DNA of 15,300 bases. Source: an uncultured Lachnospiraceae bacterium (lineage in GTDB: Bacteria > Bacillota > Clostridia > Lachnospirales > Lachnospiraceae). How positions within the stretch are numbered: the first letter of the stretch is position 1; each line of letters begins with the position of its first letter. This document shows positions 1 through 7,855 of this stretch, one piece after another. The notes below the pieces were generated by a model. That model was not told where the DNA came from. It saw only the letters and a list, made by a program, of their open reading frames with translations, and made no database searches. A program made the position numbers and the translations under genes. The stretch covers positions 1 to 15,300 of the forward strand of contig CAKRYR010000033.1 in the NCBI GenBank assembly GCA_934432595.1, read 5' to 3'.

Positions 1-236
1 TAGAAATTGAACAATTCGTAAATAAAATCACAGGTGATTTCTACCTATTTAATTCCTACTGTAAATTTACACTATCGTAGTCATAGTATCATATAAAAAA
101 GTTAATGTCATCATACTTTTGTATTATTTTATGAAAGTTTTATTCTTATGTGTTATTCTTATGTATTCTAAATTATATATATTATAACTTAGAGCCAAGT
201 ATATTTACATTAAAAATATTATAAATGCTTACATTC
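1..236. other. AT-rich non-coding stretch downstream of the response regulator
   Basis: I see no gene here. It holds a tight dyad at 25-40 (AAATCAC, 2-nt centre, GTGATTT). Read on the minus strand this is a 6-bp stem with loop CCTG followed by TTTTATTT, so it could be a weak terminator about 200 nt past the regulator stop. It also holds a 10-bp palindrome at 61-70 and one copy of a 23-bp repeat at 97-119 that recurs at 4139. Confidence 0.5.
97..119. repeat. 23-bp direct repeat, copy 1
   Basis: This segment is identical over 23 bp to 4139-4161; the shared core is GTTAATGTCATCATAC flanked by A and T runs. Both copies lie downstream of a minus-strand transcription unit. The function is unknown. 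Confidence 0.75.
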
Positions 237-854
237 CTATCCAACTATTCCGCTTTCCTTCGCCCTAACAGCCAACTCCGTTCTATTCCTATAACCTGTC
301 TTTTCTCTTAAATGTTGTATATGTATCTTAACCGTCGGTATAGACATGTTAAGATTATCCGCAATTATTGCATCAGGATTACCATAAGTTAATTCCCTTA
401 GTACCTCCATTTCCCTAGATGTGAATTCATCACTACTAGCAAGGCCTAGTTGTAACTTAGGTGCAGATGATGGTAATACTTTATCACCTTTCATTATTTC
501 ATCTAACATATGATAGAAAGGTTCTTTCCTTATATCCTTATACCAGAAGCCTTCTACTCCTATTTCTTTTGCCTCGGATAAATATGTCTCGTCAGGCATA
601 GACGTTACCATAAGAATCTTAATATTAGGATATTTTTTCTTTATTCTTTTTGCTGCTTTTAATCCACTTGCATGATTTGCCGTACATATATCCATTACTA
701 TTAAATCAATTTTATTTCCAACACAATATATATCAGCCATATCAGCATTTTCTATGCTTTCTACGACCGCATATTGTTCACTTTGTTCTACAAATAATTC
801 AAATAATTGTCTTGCCATTGGGTCATCTTCTACTATTAGTACACTGTATTTCAT
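237..854 (-). CDS. NarL/LuxR-family response regulator
   Basis: This 205-aa protein is a cytoplasmic DNA-binding response regulator. Its N-terminal receiver domain (about 1-125) has the acidic pair in IVEDD, the likely phosphoacceptor Asp55 in LIVMDI, the Thr/Ser of MVTSM and a conserved Lys in FWYKD. The C-terminal LuxR-type helix-turn-helix (about 140-200) starts at FTSREMEVL and includes MSIPTVKIHIQHLREKTG. The start is supported by an AAGGATGA Shine-Dalgarno. The ATG overlaps the upstream kinase stop by one base (TAATG), which indicates translational coupling, so the kinase is almost certainly its partner. No target gene is evident, although a dyad upstream of the operon (3960-4003) is a candidate autoregulatory site. 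Confidence 0.9.
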   Translation of the reverse strand: MKYSVLIVEDDPMARQLFELFVEQSEQYAVVESIENADMADIYCVGNKIDLIVMDICTANHASGLKAAKRIKKKYPNIKILMVTSMPDETYLSEAKEIGVEGFWYKDIRKEPFYHMLDEIMKGDKVLPSSAPKLQLGLASSDEFTSREMEVLRELTYGNPDAIIADNLNMSIPTVKIHIQHLREKTGYRNRTELAVRAKESGIVG

Positions 855-2227
855 TAGATTTCATCCTTTCTAGTTGGTAATATTACAGTTAACTGAAACA
901 CTTCTTTAGTATCTAACTTCTTATTAATCTCTATAATCATATCTCCATCAAACTCAGTAATCATTTTCCTAAGAGCTAATAACCCTCCGCCTTCTACTAC
1001 TTCTTCAACTTTATCCTGTGGTTCATTTATATATTTCCACTGAATCTGATTATGAGTTTCTTCTATTATAATATGTAATTTCTTTGCTTTACTATGACGT
1101 ACAGTATTGGTCATACATTCTCTAATACAAGCTATAAATAACGTTAATAGTTCTCTTGTATTAGGTATATTACCTTCTATATCTAGTTCTAATCCAAGAA
1201 AATGTGCTGCTTTATATAATTCCTTAATTGTATTGTTAGACCTTTCCGTTCTATCCCCACAACGAAGTAACTTAATTACATATTTCCAATTACATACTAT
1301 ATCATCAATAGAAGCCTTAAAATCTTGTTCTATCCTATCTGTTATCTCTGATTTTTCATTCACACCTATATTATCACTTTTTTCTGTTCTAATATTCTTC
1401 CCTATAATTAACGCCTTACTTGATAATAAAACATGCCCCATATCACTATGGATATTTGCCTTCGCTGCTAATTGTTCCTCTTGTCTTGCTATTTGAGCAA
1501 CCTTTATCTTCATATCTAACAGTCTTTTATTAATACTATTTAGTCTCTCATTTTCATTCTCAAGCTCATGTTTTAATTTGTACTCTTCTGTCACATCTAT
1601 ACATACTATCTGATATAGATTTTCCTTTACCCCTTGTTTTTCAAAGCACCAAAATGAACCGTCCTTTAATCTAATCATAAGTTTATTCTCAATATATTTA
1701 GATGCATTATTATTAACTAGTTTTTCCCAGAAATCAATTCCATTAAGTAAAGAATGTTCTGTTATTTCAAAACATAATTCCTCTATCTTACTATTAACTA
1801 GTAGTGTTAAGCCATCTACTGTATAGAAGCATATTCCCATAGGTAATGCATCTATTCCTTCCTTTAGAGATATAAATGAGACATTGCTAGTAACCCATCT
1901 CTTTAAATCATATAATAATGCTATAGATAATACTAGATTAAATACACTCATCACTATTATTACTATACTTGGTATTTTTTCTAACACTAACTTTACAAAA
2001 TTTTGTTGTTCTAAACTATAGTTATCTACATTAAACCCTACTTGGATAATATAAAGTATAATCAAATCAATTACTAGATATATTCCGCATTTTATGCTAA
2101 TTTTCTTATCTACTTTATAAGCTATTGCCCCCATAAATGTATAAAGAAAACCTGCACATCCTATAATAAATAATGTTATTGTTATTCCATATATTATCTT
2201 GTTTATATCATAAAATGATTCTAACAC
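854..2227 (-). CDS. Membrane sensor histidine kinase
   Basis: I place the start at GTG 2225-2227 (457 aa). It follows the upstream stop by one base and has a GGGGGGAG Shine-Dalgarno 7 nt upstream. An alternative GTG 63 nt further upstream in frame has no good ribosome site. About four hydrophobic segments occupy the first 115 residues, followed by a PAS-like sensor region ending in a coiled coil. The dimerisation segment has NIHSDMGHVLLSSK, matching the IHxxxGxxLL phosphoacceptor pattern of HisKA_3-like kinases. The ATPase domain shows an N-box-like RECMTNTVRHSKA and a G-box-like EGGGLLALRKM. The ligand is unknown. It is co-transcribed with the 7TM sensor upstream and the regulator downstream. 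Confidence 0.85.
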   Translation of the reverse strand: MLESFYDINKIIYGITITLFIIGCAGFLYTFMGAIAYKVDKKISIKCGIYLVIDLIILYIIQVGFNVDNYSLEQQNFVKLVLEKIPSIVIIVMSVFNLVLSIALLYDLKRWVTSNVSFISLKEGIDALPMGICFYTVDGLTLLVNSKIEELCFEITEHSLLNGIDFWEKLVNNNASKYIENKLMIRLKDGSFWCFEKQGVKENLYQIVCIDVTEEYKLKHELENENERLNSINKRLLDMKIKVAQIARQEEQLAAKANIHSDMGHVLLSSKALIIGKNIRTEKSDNIGVNEKSEITDRIEQDFKASIDDIVCNWKYVIKLLRCGDRTERSNNTIKELYKAAHFLGLELDIEGNIPNTRELLTLFIACIRECMTNTVRHSKAKKLHIIIEETHNQIQWKYINEPQDKVEEVVEGGGLLALRKMITEFDGDMIIEINKKLDTKEVFQLTVILPTRKDEI

Positions 2228-2228
2228 T

Positions 2229-3881
2229 TTATATCTCCCCCCTTCTTGCCATAACCGATATATACATAGTATTTTCTTCTTTAATTTCACTTATATCCAA
2301 TTTAGCAGATAACTGTAGCATTGTAAAATCTATTGAAGTTGTTTGCTCAACTGTTTCAAGCATTATTTTAAAGCTAACATCTGTTCCAACATCCTCAATT
2401 CTAATTAATATTGCTTCCATTCCATCTAATTGTTGTTCTATTACTAATTCAAATATACTATATATCTGTATTAGTTCCTCACTTTCTATCATTCCTAATG
2501 CTTGATTTTCAAATGAAGTTGTTATACCACAAATTGCCAGATAATCAAAACTTTCTTTTATACAATTCTCAAGTTCTCTTACTAGCAACTTATTATTCTC
2601 TTTGCTTAAAATCATAAGATTACATAGTCTCTTTATATACCCTCCATATATGCACATACGAGATAAATTATTCTCCACATCATCATTTTTAGATACTTTA
2701 TCAATTAACTTCTCTACCATATCTAACTGTGGTTTTATTTTTATTGATAAATCCTCATATAGTTTAGTTCTTTCTTCTATCTTAATAGTTCTTTTCTTAA
2801 TTTCATTTTCCTCTGTTATTAATTGATTCTCACTCTTTAACTGTTCTCTAATCTTATTTAATTGATCATTTACTTCATTAATTATATGTACGTCTTCACA
2901 ATAGAAAAATTCTCCACCATTTACTTCTACTACATTTAATTTATAATCATTTCCTATTAATATAGGTTCTTCTAAAGCTTTCTCCTTCTCTTCACTAGTT
3001 GCATCTATAGCTTTAGCTGATGAATACACAGTCTTGCCAGCTTTATCTGCAAGCTCTGCTGGAATTACCAGTTTTCTAAACAAATTGTTATATCCATTAT
3101 TTATATGAAGTAATCCTATCTGCATACAAGACTCTACTATACCAATAAATGTAGCGCACATTATTTCAGGAGTTTTATAAAAATTCTGCATTCCTAGAAG
3201 TTCCATTATTCCTATAATCGTTCCCATTATAAATACTCCTACTGGAATCCATACCTTTCTCCTACTACAACATACTTTACATTTTCCATAAATAATTATC
3301 AAACTAATAATTACTAATCCTATCATCCATAGCATTGTCATAAAATAAAGTATCCCATAAGAATACTCACTTGACCAATCTCTCATCCCTGGTTGAAATT
3401 TAAATGCAAGATTATGAATATCATTTGTCATTACTCCTATAAATAATACACTAGCAGGAATAAGTAACAAGTACCATTTCCTATCAATATTTTCATTTTC
3501 CCTACGTCCAATACTTATTACACAATAGAATAATACCAGTGGAACAATAATCTGTGGTAAATAATATAGATACCACAGATATCTTACTGCTACTCCTACG
3601 AAAAAATCATACTTTACATATCTTAATATTATCCAAAATACAATCCCTGCATCCATTATCTGTAGATAATGTAATATATTCTTCTGCATAACCCTTTGAT
3701 GTAATGAAATTCCCCAGAATAATGCTAATCCTATATATATTAAATTAATACTATTGGCTTTAAAAGATTGTAAAAATATACTACTATCACTCAAATCTAT
3801 AGTATGAATTATTCCAACTAATATAAATAAGAATATTGCACTACATGTTATTCTTATTACTTTACCATTTCTATATAGCAT
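2229..3881 (-). CDS. 7TM sensor protein with degenerate histidine-kinase end
   Basis: I chose ATG 3879-3881 (550 aa) because AAGGAAG lies at proper spacing; the in-frame GTG two codons earlier is too close. The first half has about seven hydrophobic helices and resembles the N-terminal 7TM region of some clostridial histidine kinases (MTNDIHNLAFKF, YSYGILYFMTMLW). A charged linker follows, then a long coiled coil (about 330-395), then a 150-residue tail where the ATPase should be. That tail has no recognisable N box (the ECMTN equivalent) or GxG motif, and the phosphoacceptor histidine is replaced in EERTKLYEDLSIKIKPQL. It is therefore probably a pseudokinase or ligand-sensing partner of the kinase encoded immediately downstream. 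The family comparison is from memory, not a search. Confidence 0.7.
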   Translation of the reverse strand: MLYRNGKVIRITCSAIFLFILVGIIHTIDLSDSSIFLQSFKANSINLIYIGLALFWGISLHQRVMQKNILHYLQIMDAGIVFWIILRYVKYDFFVGVAVRYLWYLYYLPQIIVPLVLFYCVISIGRRENENIDRKWYLLLIPASVLFIGVMTNDIHNLAFKFQPGMRDWSSEYSYGILYFMTMLWMIGLVIISLIIIYGKCKVCCSRRKVWIPVGVFIMGTIIGIMELLGMQNFYKTPEIMCATFIGIVESCMQIGLLHINNGYNNLFRKLVIPAELADKAGKTVYSSAKAIDATSEEKEKALEEPILIGNDYKLNVVEVNGGEFFYCEDVHIINEVNDQLNKIREQLKSENQLITEENEIKKRTIKIEERTKLYEDLSIKIKPQLDMVEKLIDKVSKNDDVENNLSRMCIYGGYIKRLCNLMILSKENNKLLVRELENCIKESFDYLAICGITTSFENQALGMIESEELIQIYSIFELVIEQQLDGMEAILIRIEDVGTDVSFKIMLETVEQTTSIDFTMLQLSAKLDISEIKEENTMYISVMARRGEI

Positions 3882-3959
3882 ATACACACTTCCTTAATAT
3901 TTTCAAAACTTATCAACAACTAAATTATCAACTATATTTCAGTTAAGCATAACTTTTTA

Positions 3960-4003
3960 AACAGTTGCAAATATTACTGTTGTAAGTCATTTGCTAAACT
4001 GTT
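3960..4003. promoter_or_regulatory. Dyad upstream of the sensor/kinase/regulator operon
   Basis: AACAGTTGCAAAT (3960-3972) and ATTTGCTAAACTGTT (3989-4003) are inverted copies that match except for a 2-nt insertion. They are separated by 16 nt and lie 80-120 nt before the start of the 7TM gene. The placement fits a binding site for a dimeric regulator, possibly the operon's own. I could not assign a convincing -35/-10 pair here. Confidence 0.45.
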
Positions 4004-4040
4004 ACTTACACATTCTATGTCAAATTAGAAAAAAAAAGAA

Positions 4041-4083
4041 AAAACTCCGAATCTTCTTTAACTAAAAGTTTTTCAGAGTTTTT
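4041..4083 (-). terminator. Intrinsic terminator after the zinc-ribbon gene
   Basis: AAAACTCCGAA and TTCAGAGTTTTT form a stem with one mismatch. On the minus strand it is followed by a long U-tract (the A run at 4029-4044 on the plus strand). It separates the zinc-ribbon gene from the signalling operon. Confidence 0.75.
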
Positions 4084-4088
4084 ATATT

Positions 4089-4106
4089 TCTAACTTCAAA
4101 GTTAGA
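4089..4106. repeat. Perfect 18-bp dyad
   Basis: TCTAACTT, CA, AAGTTAGA. It lies between the zinc-ribbon stop and its terminator and may be a second, weaker stem-loop of the 3' UTR. Confidence 0.4.
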
Positions 4107-4138
4107 ATTTTACACGTACTCATTATTGTAACATATCT

Positions 4139-4168
4139 AAAAGTTAATGTCATCATACTTTAGTATGA
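4139..4168. repeat. 23-bp direct repeat, copy 2, running into a palindrome
   Basis: 4139-4161 is identical to 97-119. Only this copy continues into a perfect 16-bp palindrome at 4153-4168 (TCATACTTTAGTATGA). It lies about 24 nt past the stop of the zinc-ribbon gene. The function is unknown. Confidence 0.7.
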
Positions 4169-4191
4169 ACAAAGTTCAAATCCCAAAACTA

Positions 4192-5241
4192 TTAAAATAT
4201 TCCTATTATAGCACTATTAGTTACAAATATAACAACAAAAATAATTAATGCTAAAAAACCACCTACCATAGCTATCACTTTTACAGCTTCATTATCTCGC
4301 CTTGATTCTTCTATAAAGTTATTGAACAACACACCATCTGAATAATATTCAAATCTTCCTAAATCTTCTGATGAAGCATTAAAATTATAGCTTCTAGATT
4401 TTACATTATTAACTGTATTTTCATCTTTATTTGCTATATCTTCTTTATTTTGTTCTGCTTGTTTATCCGCATCTTCTATCTTCTCTTCAGCTTGTTTGTC
4501 TGTTCTTAATATTCTATCAGCTAATAAATCTTCTGCCGCTAGAGCTTCTTGTTCTTTCTTTTCTTCTGACTCGGTTTCTTTAGCCTCAACTTTTTCTTCT
4601 TTATTTACTTCTTTAGCTTCAACCTTTTCTTCAACTTTATCAATTGACTGTTCTACTTTTTTATCAACTTTAGCAGCTACATCTTCTATTGTTGCTTGTC
4701 TTTCAGCTACAATTTCTTTCTTAATTTCTTCTACTTTTGATTCTAGGTCTGTTATTTTTTCTGACTCTTTAGCTTCAGAAACTTGTGGTTTAGATTTTTT
4801 TGCTACATCTCTTGAAGCTTCAATTTCTACCTTAACTCTATTTGGAGGCAGAATTATAACATCGTTAGCAACCTTCTTAGCAACTATTTTAACAGCACTG
4901 TTCTTTTGAATAGTCTCCTCAAGAGCTGATTCTAGCACTGATTGTACATTACTTTCAATTTTTTCATTTTCTTCTACTTTATTTTCATCTGGAACAATCT
5001 TGACATTGCTCAATAATCTCATTATATTCTCTTGGATTTCATCAGACTTATCTTTATCATCAGAAGCAGTAGTCTCTTCTTTTACACATATAGACGATGA
5101 GCCGTTATCTGTGGCCTGTACTTCCACATTTCCAAATTTCTTTCTATTTTCCAAATAATTTTTAATAGAAAATCCACACTTCTTACAATGCTCATCTAGT
5201 ATAGACGAATATTCCCCACATCTTGGACATAAAACTGCCAT
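4192..5241 (-). CDS. Tail-anchored zinc-ribbon protein with acidic coiled-coil middle
   Basis: I chose ATG 5239-5241 (349 aa) because it has an AAGGGTGA Shine-Dalgarno 7 nt away and begins MAVLCPRCG, directly at a zinc ribbon. A longer in-frame reading to 5319 lacks such a site. Cys5/Cys8 and Cys19/Cys22 (CPRC, CKKC) form the predicted zinc knuckle. Residues about 75-290 are low-complexity, rich in Glu, Lys, Ala and Val with heptad-like stretches. A single hydrophobic helix near the C-terminus (VIAMVGGFLALIIFVVIFV) would anchor it with the ribbon in the cytoplasm. It is monocistronic, with its own promoter and terminator. I do not recognise a specific family beyond zinc-ribbon membrane proteins, and no function can be assigned. 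Confidence 0.75.
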   Translation of the reverse strand: MAVLCPRCGEYSSILDEHCKKCGFSIKNYLENRKKFGNVEVQATDNGSSSICVKEETTASDDKDKSDEIQENIMRLLSNVKIVPDENKVEENEKIESNVQSVLESALEETIQKNSAVKIVAKKVANDVIILPPNRVKVEIEASRDVAKKSKPQVSEAKESEKITDLESKVEEIKKEIVAERQATIEDVAAKVDKKVEQSIDKVEEKVEAKEVNKEEKVEAKETESEEKKEQEALAAEDLLADRILRTDKQAEEKIEDADKQAEQNKEDIANKDENTVNNVKSRSYNFNASSEDLGRFEYYSDGVLFNNFIEESRRDNEAVKVIAMVGGFLALIIFVVIFVTNSAIIGIF

Positions 5242-5335
5242 TATTAAATCACCCTTAATGATATAAATACAAACTTGCCCTCTAGTTACAAATATAAGTA
5301 CTCCCCAATACCTATACATTCACTTACCAAAGATA

Positions 5336-5364
5336 GTTATATAATAATTTTTATTGAAAGTCAA
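5336..5364 (-). promoter_or_regulatory. Sigma-A-type promoter of the zinc-ribbon gene
   Basis: On the minus strand: TTGACT (5359-5364), a 17-nt spacer, then TATAAC (5336-5341). Each hexamer differs from consensus by one base. The predicted leader is about 85-90 nt. Confidence 0.7.
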
Positions 5365-5654
5365 CAAATAATAATGCACTTTATTAATATTTAATCATTT
5401 CATAAAATACTCTCCTATATTTACATCATCTTGTTAAATAATTGTAATAAAAATGTGCTTGAAACATTTTCGTGTGCAAGTGGAAACACAAGTCAAATAT
5501 TAACCCATTATTTTACAAAAACATAATAATAATTGCTAAAAAAACAAAGAAACAAATTAAACACCATCCTTAAACCAATATAAATTATCTTTACTTTTCA
5601 AGTTATATATATTATCATTAGACGTGACAAATTATTAGAAAAGGAAGTGATACA
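5365..5654. other. Divergent intergenic region before the cyclophilin gene
   Basis: This is AT-rich with no credible ORF. It must contain the cyclophilin promoter, but the best plus-strand pairings near 5590-5617 (TTTACT ... TTATCA) are poor, so I do not assign one. A short imperfect dyad with GTGT/ACAC arms lies around 5473-5490. Confidence 0.4.
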
Positions 5655-6173
5655 ATGGCAAATCCAATAGTTACATTTACATTGGATACAGGAGCAACAA
5701 TCAAAGCAGAATTATATCCTGAGATTGCTCCTAACACAGTTAATAATTTTATAAGCCTTATTAATCATAACTTTTATGATGGATTAATATTCCATAGAGT
5801 TATTAATGGATTTATGATACAAGGAGGATGCCCAGACGGAACTGGTATGGGCGGTCCTGGATATACTATAGCTGGTGAATTTAATATGGCTGGATTTGAA
5901 AACAATCTTAAGCATACAGAAGGAGTATTATCTATGGCTCGTGCTATGGATCCTAACTCTGCAGGTTCACAATTCTTTATCATGCACAAAGATGCTCCTC
6001 ACTTAGATGGACAATATGCTGCATTCGGTAAAGTAATAGAAGGAATGGATATTGTAGACGAAATAGCTACTACTAAGACAGACTTTAGTGATAGACCTAT
6101 GATTGATGTAACAATGAAAACAGTTACTGTAGACACTCAAGGACAAAACTACCCTGAACCTATCAAGTTTTAA
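5655..6173 (+). CDS. Cyclophilin-type peptidyl-prolyl cis-trans isomerase
   Basis: This 172-aa protein catalyses cis-trans isomerisation of X-Pro bonds during protein folding. It has no signal peptide, so it is cytoplasmic. The family core is complete: FHRVINGFMIQGG with catalytic Arg48 and Gln56, SAGSQFFI (Gln106, Phe107) and HLDGQYAAFGKVIEGMD. Leu117 replaces the Trp that in human CypA contacts cyclosporin, as in many bacterial members. The length is normal for a single-domain bacterial cyclophilin. AAGGAAG lies 7 nt before the ATG. It is monocistronic, faces away from the zinc-ribbon gene and converges on the sortase unit across a gene-free 500 bp. Confidence 0.95.
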   Translation: MANPIVTFTLDTGATIKAELYPEIAPNTVNNFISLINHNFYDGLIFHRVINGFMIQGGCPDGTGMGGPGYTIAGEFNMAGFENNLKHTEGVLSMARAMDPNSAGSQFFIMHKDAPHLDGQYAAFGKVIEGMDIVDEIATTKTDFSDRPMIDVTMKTVTVDTQGQNYPEPIKF

Positions 6174-6221
6174 TTTGTAGGCTTTGGTTTGAAGTTCTAA
6201 ATAGAAAATCATTTTTCAAAA

Positions 6222-6317
6222 TCTGTTTACTACAATATAAAAAACATGCCCTTCAAATTATTTATCTATTACATAAAATTGTAAACCTATTTATCCATAT
6301 ATATTTCAGTAAACAGA
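6222..6317. repeat. 10-bp inverted repeat abutting the MITE-like element
   Basis: TCTGTTTACT (6222-6231) and AGTAAACAGA (6308-6317) are perfect inverted copies 76 nt apart. The right arm ends one base before the 236-bp inverted-repeat element. It may belong to the same mobile or structured unit. Confidence 0.45.
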
Positions 6318-6318
6318 A

Positions 6319-6554
6319 TTAAATAAGAGATTTCTATTAATCACTCATAAAAATACAGGTATAAAAATTATATTATATTCAATTTAAGTACTATTTGTAC
6401 ACCTTGGTACTTAATAAGCACGAGTCATAGACGAAGTGCGAATTTAGTACCATTAGGTGCTACAACTAAGCGAGAGCGTGTACTTAAATAAATATTAATA
6501 TAAGATTTATACCGTAACTTTATAATCACCAATTAATAGAAAACTCTTATTTAA
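6319..6554. repeat. 236-bp long inverted repeat, MITE-like, with foldable core
   Basis: The outer arms (TTAAATAAGAG at 6319 and CTCTTATTTAA ending 6554) match for about 23 bp with one mismatch. The match resumes inward with GGTATAAA/TTTATACC and a TATATTATATT-type block. A perfect 10-bp stem follows (ATTTAAGTAC at 6382-6391, GTACTTAAAT at 6480-6489). The core then nests TTGTACACCT/AGGTG(C)TACAA, TGGTACT/AGTACCA and GCAC/GTGC capped by GTC-ATA-GAC, plus a side GC-GAGA-GC hairpin. No ORF is present. TTAA at both tips could be a target duplication. It lies between convergent genes, so it may be a miniature transposable element, a structured RNA, or both. Confidence 0.65.
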
Positions 6555-6667
6555 ATCGTCCCTAGAATAAAATACCTCACCAATCTTCACTAGAATAATA
6601 AACTATAACTCTCACCTAAAGACTTAGGAAGACTCCCCTAGAATAAAAACCCCAATGCTCCCCCTAC
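6555..6667. other. Intergenic stretch with short CTAGAATAA repeats
   Basis: CTAGAATAA occurs three times (near 6561, 6584 and 6638), twice as CCCTAGAATAAAA. No ORF is seen. Confidence 0.4.
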
Positions 6668-6709
6668 GGAATAATGACCATAACCCTATGGGGTCATGGT
6701 CATTATTCC
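6668..6709. terminator. Long hairpin overlapping the sortase stop codon
   Basis: GGAATAATGACCAT-A-ACCC pairs with GGGGTCATGGTCATTATTCC across a 3-nt loop, with one interior mismatch. The last eight codons and the stop of the minus-strand sortase lie inside it. No U-tract follows on the minus strand (it continues GTAGGGGG), so it is either an atypical terminator or an mRNA 3'-end protecting structure. Confidence 0.6.
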
Positions 6710-7735
6710 ATAATTGTCATCAGTCGGAAAAGTTGGATCCGGCTCTGGCTCTGGAGTAGCAACTGGCGGCTCCGTTGGTTTTGGAGTAGGTGGTTCTGTT
6801 GGAACCGGTGTCGGTGCCTTAGTTGGTTTAGGAGTCGGTCTTCTAGTTGGTGCCACTGTAGCAGGAGCTTTCGTTGGCTTTGGTGTAGCCTCAACCTCTT
6901 CCTCCGTGTCAGTACCCTCCTCTTCTGTTGAAGAGATCATATTGCCAGGCGTCCTACCATCCTTCTTACGAGCAACAACAACAAATCTACCATTCTCAAC
7001 ATAATGATCACAAGTTGACATTGTAAGAAGCTGCTCACCATACTTTGGTGTAATACCTGTATCATATAAAGACATCTTCTTAATATTTTTAACATAATCA
7101 TTAAACTCATCTTCATTTGCCGCATCGAAAAACTTATAATACTTAAAGACATCATCACCAACTTTATAAATCTTTGAATAAAACGCTGCAAAAATCTCAT
7201 ATTTAGTTGGTTCATCATACATAGTCTCAAAAGTAACAGTTGGATACTTCTTCCAATAATCCTTTTGCTTATAATATCTCAAACACCCAAACTGTGTACG
7301 GTTCTTCATATTATGAGCATATATCATAAAATTATCTGTAAGATTCTCTACACTACATCTATAATCCAGATATGCTGTTCCAAATTGCGAATACTTTCCC
7401 TCCGCATCTCTGTATAAATAATAATCTGGTTCATCAGGTGTCTGCATAACTGTAAGGTCATTTTCACCATTATAATTATGAATAATTAACCTTCCTATAA
7501 GATTAGGATACTTATCTCTTATAGATGCATATCTATCAACTAATTGTCCATCATTCGAACCAACATCTATCTTATCTAGAATATCAGATATTTTATCTTG
7601 CTTTTCGGCATTCTGAGCTGATTTTATCATATAATCTCCAATGTTAATAGCTGCTCCAATGAATATGATTAAGCTTATACCAAAAAGCAGCTGTAATAAA
7701 CCATTATTCTGTTTTTTATTATAAAATCTAAGCAC
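6686..7735 (-). CDS. Class B sortase with Pro/Thr-rich C-terminal tail
   Basis: This 349-aa membrane transpeptidase would cleave sorting signals and attach proteins to peptidoglycan. A type II signal anchor spans about residues 14-34. The sortase domain contains catalytic His141 (IYAHNM), Cys242 (MSTCD) and Arg250 (NGRFVVVARK), with the inserted helix region typical of class B. Residues about 265-349 are an added extracellular tail: a Glu-rich piece, then TPKPTKAP-type repeats, then a short non-repetitive end. This is unusual because class B enzymes normally stop soon after the Arg strand. The start is GTG, with a GGATGTG-like ribosome site. It is a paralogue of the sortase just upstream (shared MLRFYxKK start and domain layout). 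No LPxTG or NPxTG substrate gene lies in the window. Confidence 0.9.
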   Translation of the reverse strand: MLRFYNKKQNNGLLQLLFGISLIIFIGAAINIGDYMIKSAQNAEKQDKISDILDKIDVGSNDGQLVDRYASIRDKYPNLIGRLIIHNYNGENDLTVMQTPDEPDYYLYRDAEGKYSQFGTAYLDYRCSVENLTDNFMIYAHNMKNRTQFGCLRYYKQKDYWKKYPTVTFETMYDEPTKYEIFAAFYSKIYKVGDDVFKYYKFFDAANEDEFNDYVKNIKKMSLYDTGITPKYGEQLLTMSTCDHYVENGRFVVVARKKDGRTPGNMISSTEEEGTDTEEEVEATPKPTKAPATVAPTRRPTPKPTKAPTPVPTEPPTPKPTEPPVATPEPEPDPTFPTDDNYGIMTMTP

Positions 7736-7811
7736 TAAACCACATCCAATTTCTTTTTACTCAATATGACGTAAAAATACTATACTACATATACATATAT
7801 TTACATATATC

Positions 7812-7855
7812 GACAAATAGAGCTACTTATTTAAACATAAGTAGCTCTATTTGTC
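7812..7855. terminator. 19-bp perfect hairpin between the two sortase genes
   Basis: GACAAATAGAGCTACTTAT and its exact complement are separated by TTAAAC. The stem contains the stop codon of the upstream sortase. It has A-rich and U-rich flanks within the stem but no long U-tract outside, so termination is likely but not certain. It would separate the two sortase genes into different or partly linked transcripts. Confidence 0.65.

Noticed and set aside
4496..4909. Ser/Leu-rich 137-aa ORF on the plus strand.
   Set aside because: It is the shadow of the Glu/Lys-rich region of the zinc-ribbon protein.
6714..7004. Gly/Val-rich 96-aa ORF on the plus strand.
   Set aside because: It is the antisense of the Pro/Thr-rich sortase tail; it has no ribosome site and a composition dictated by the opposite strand.
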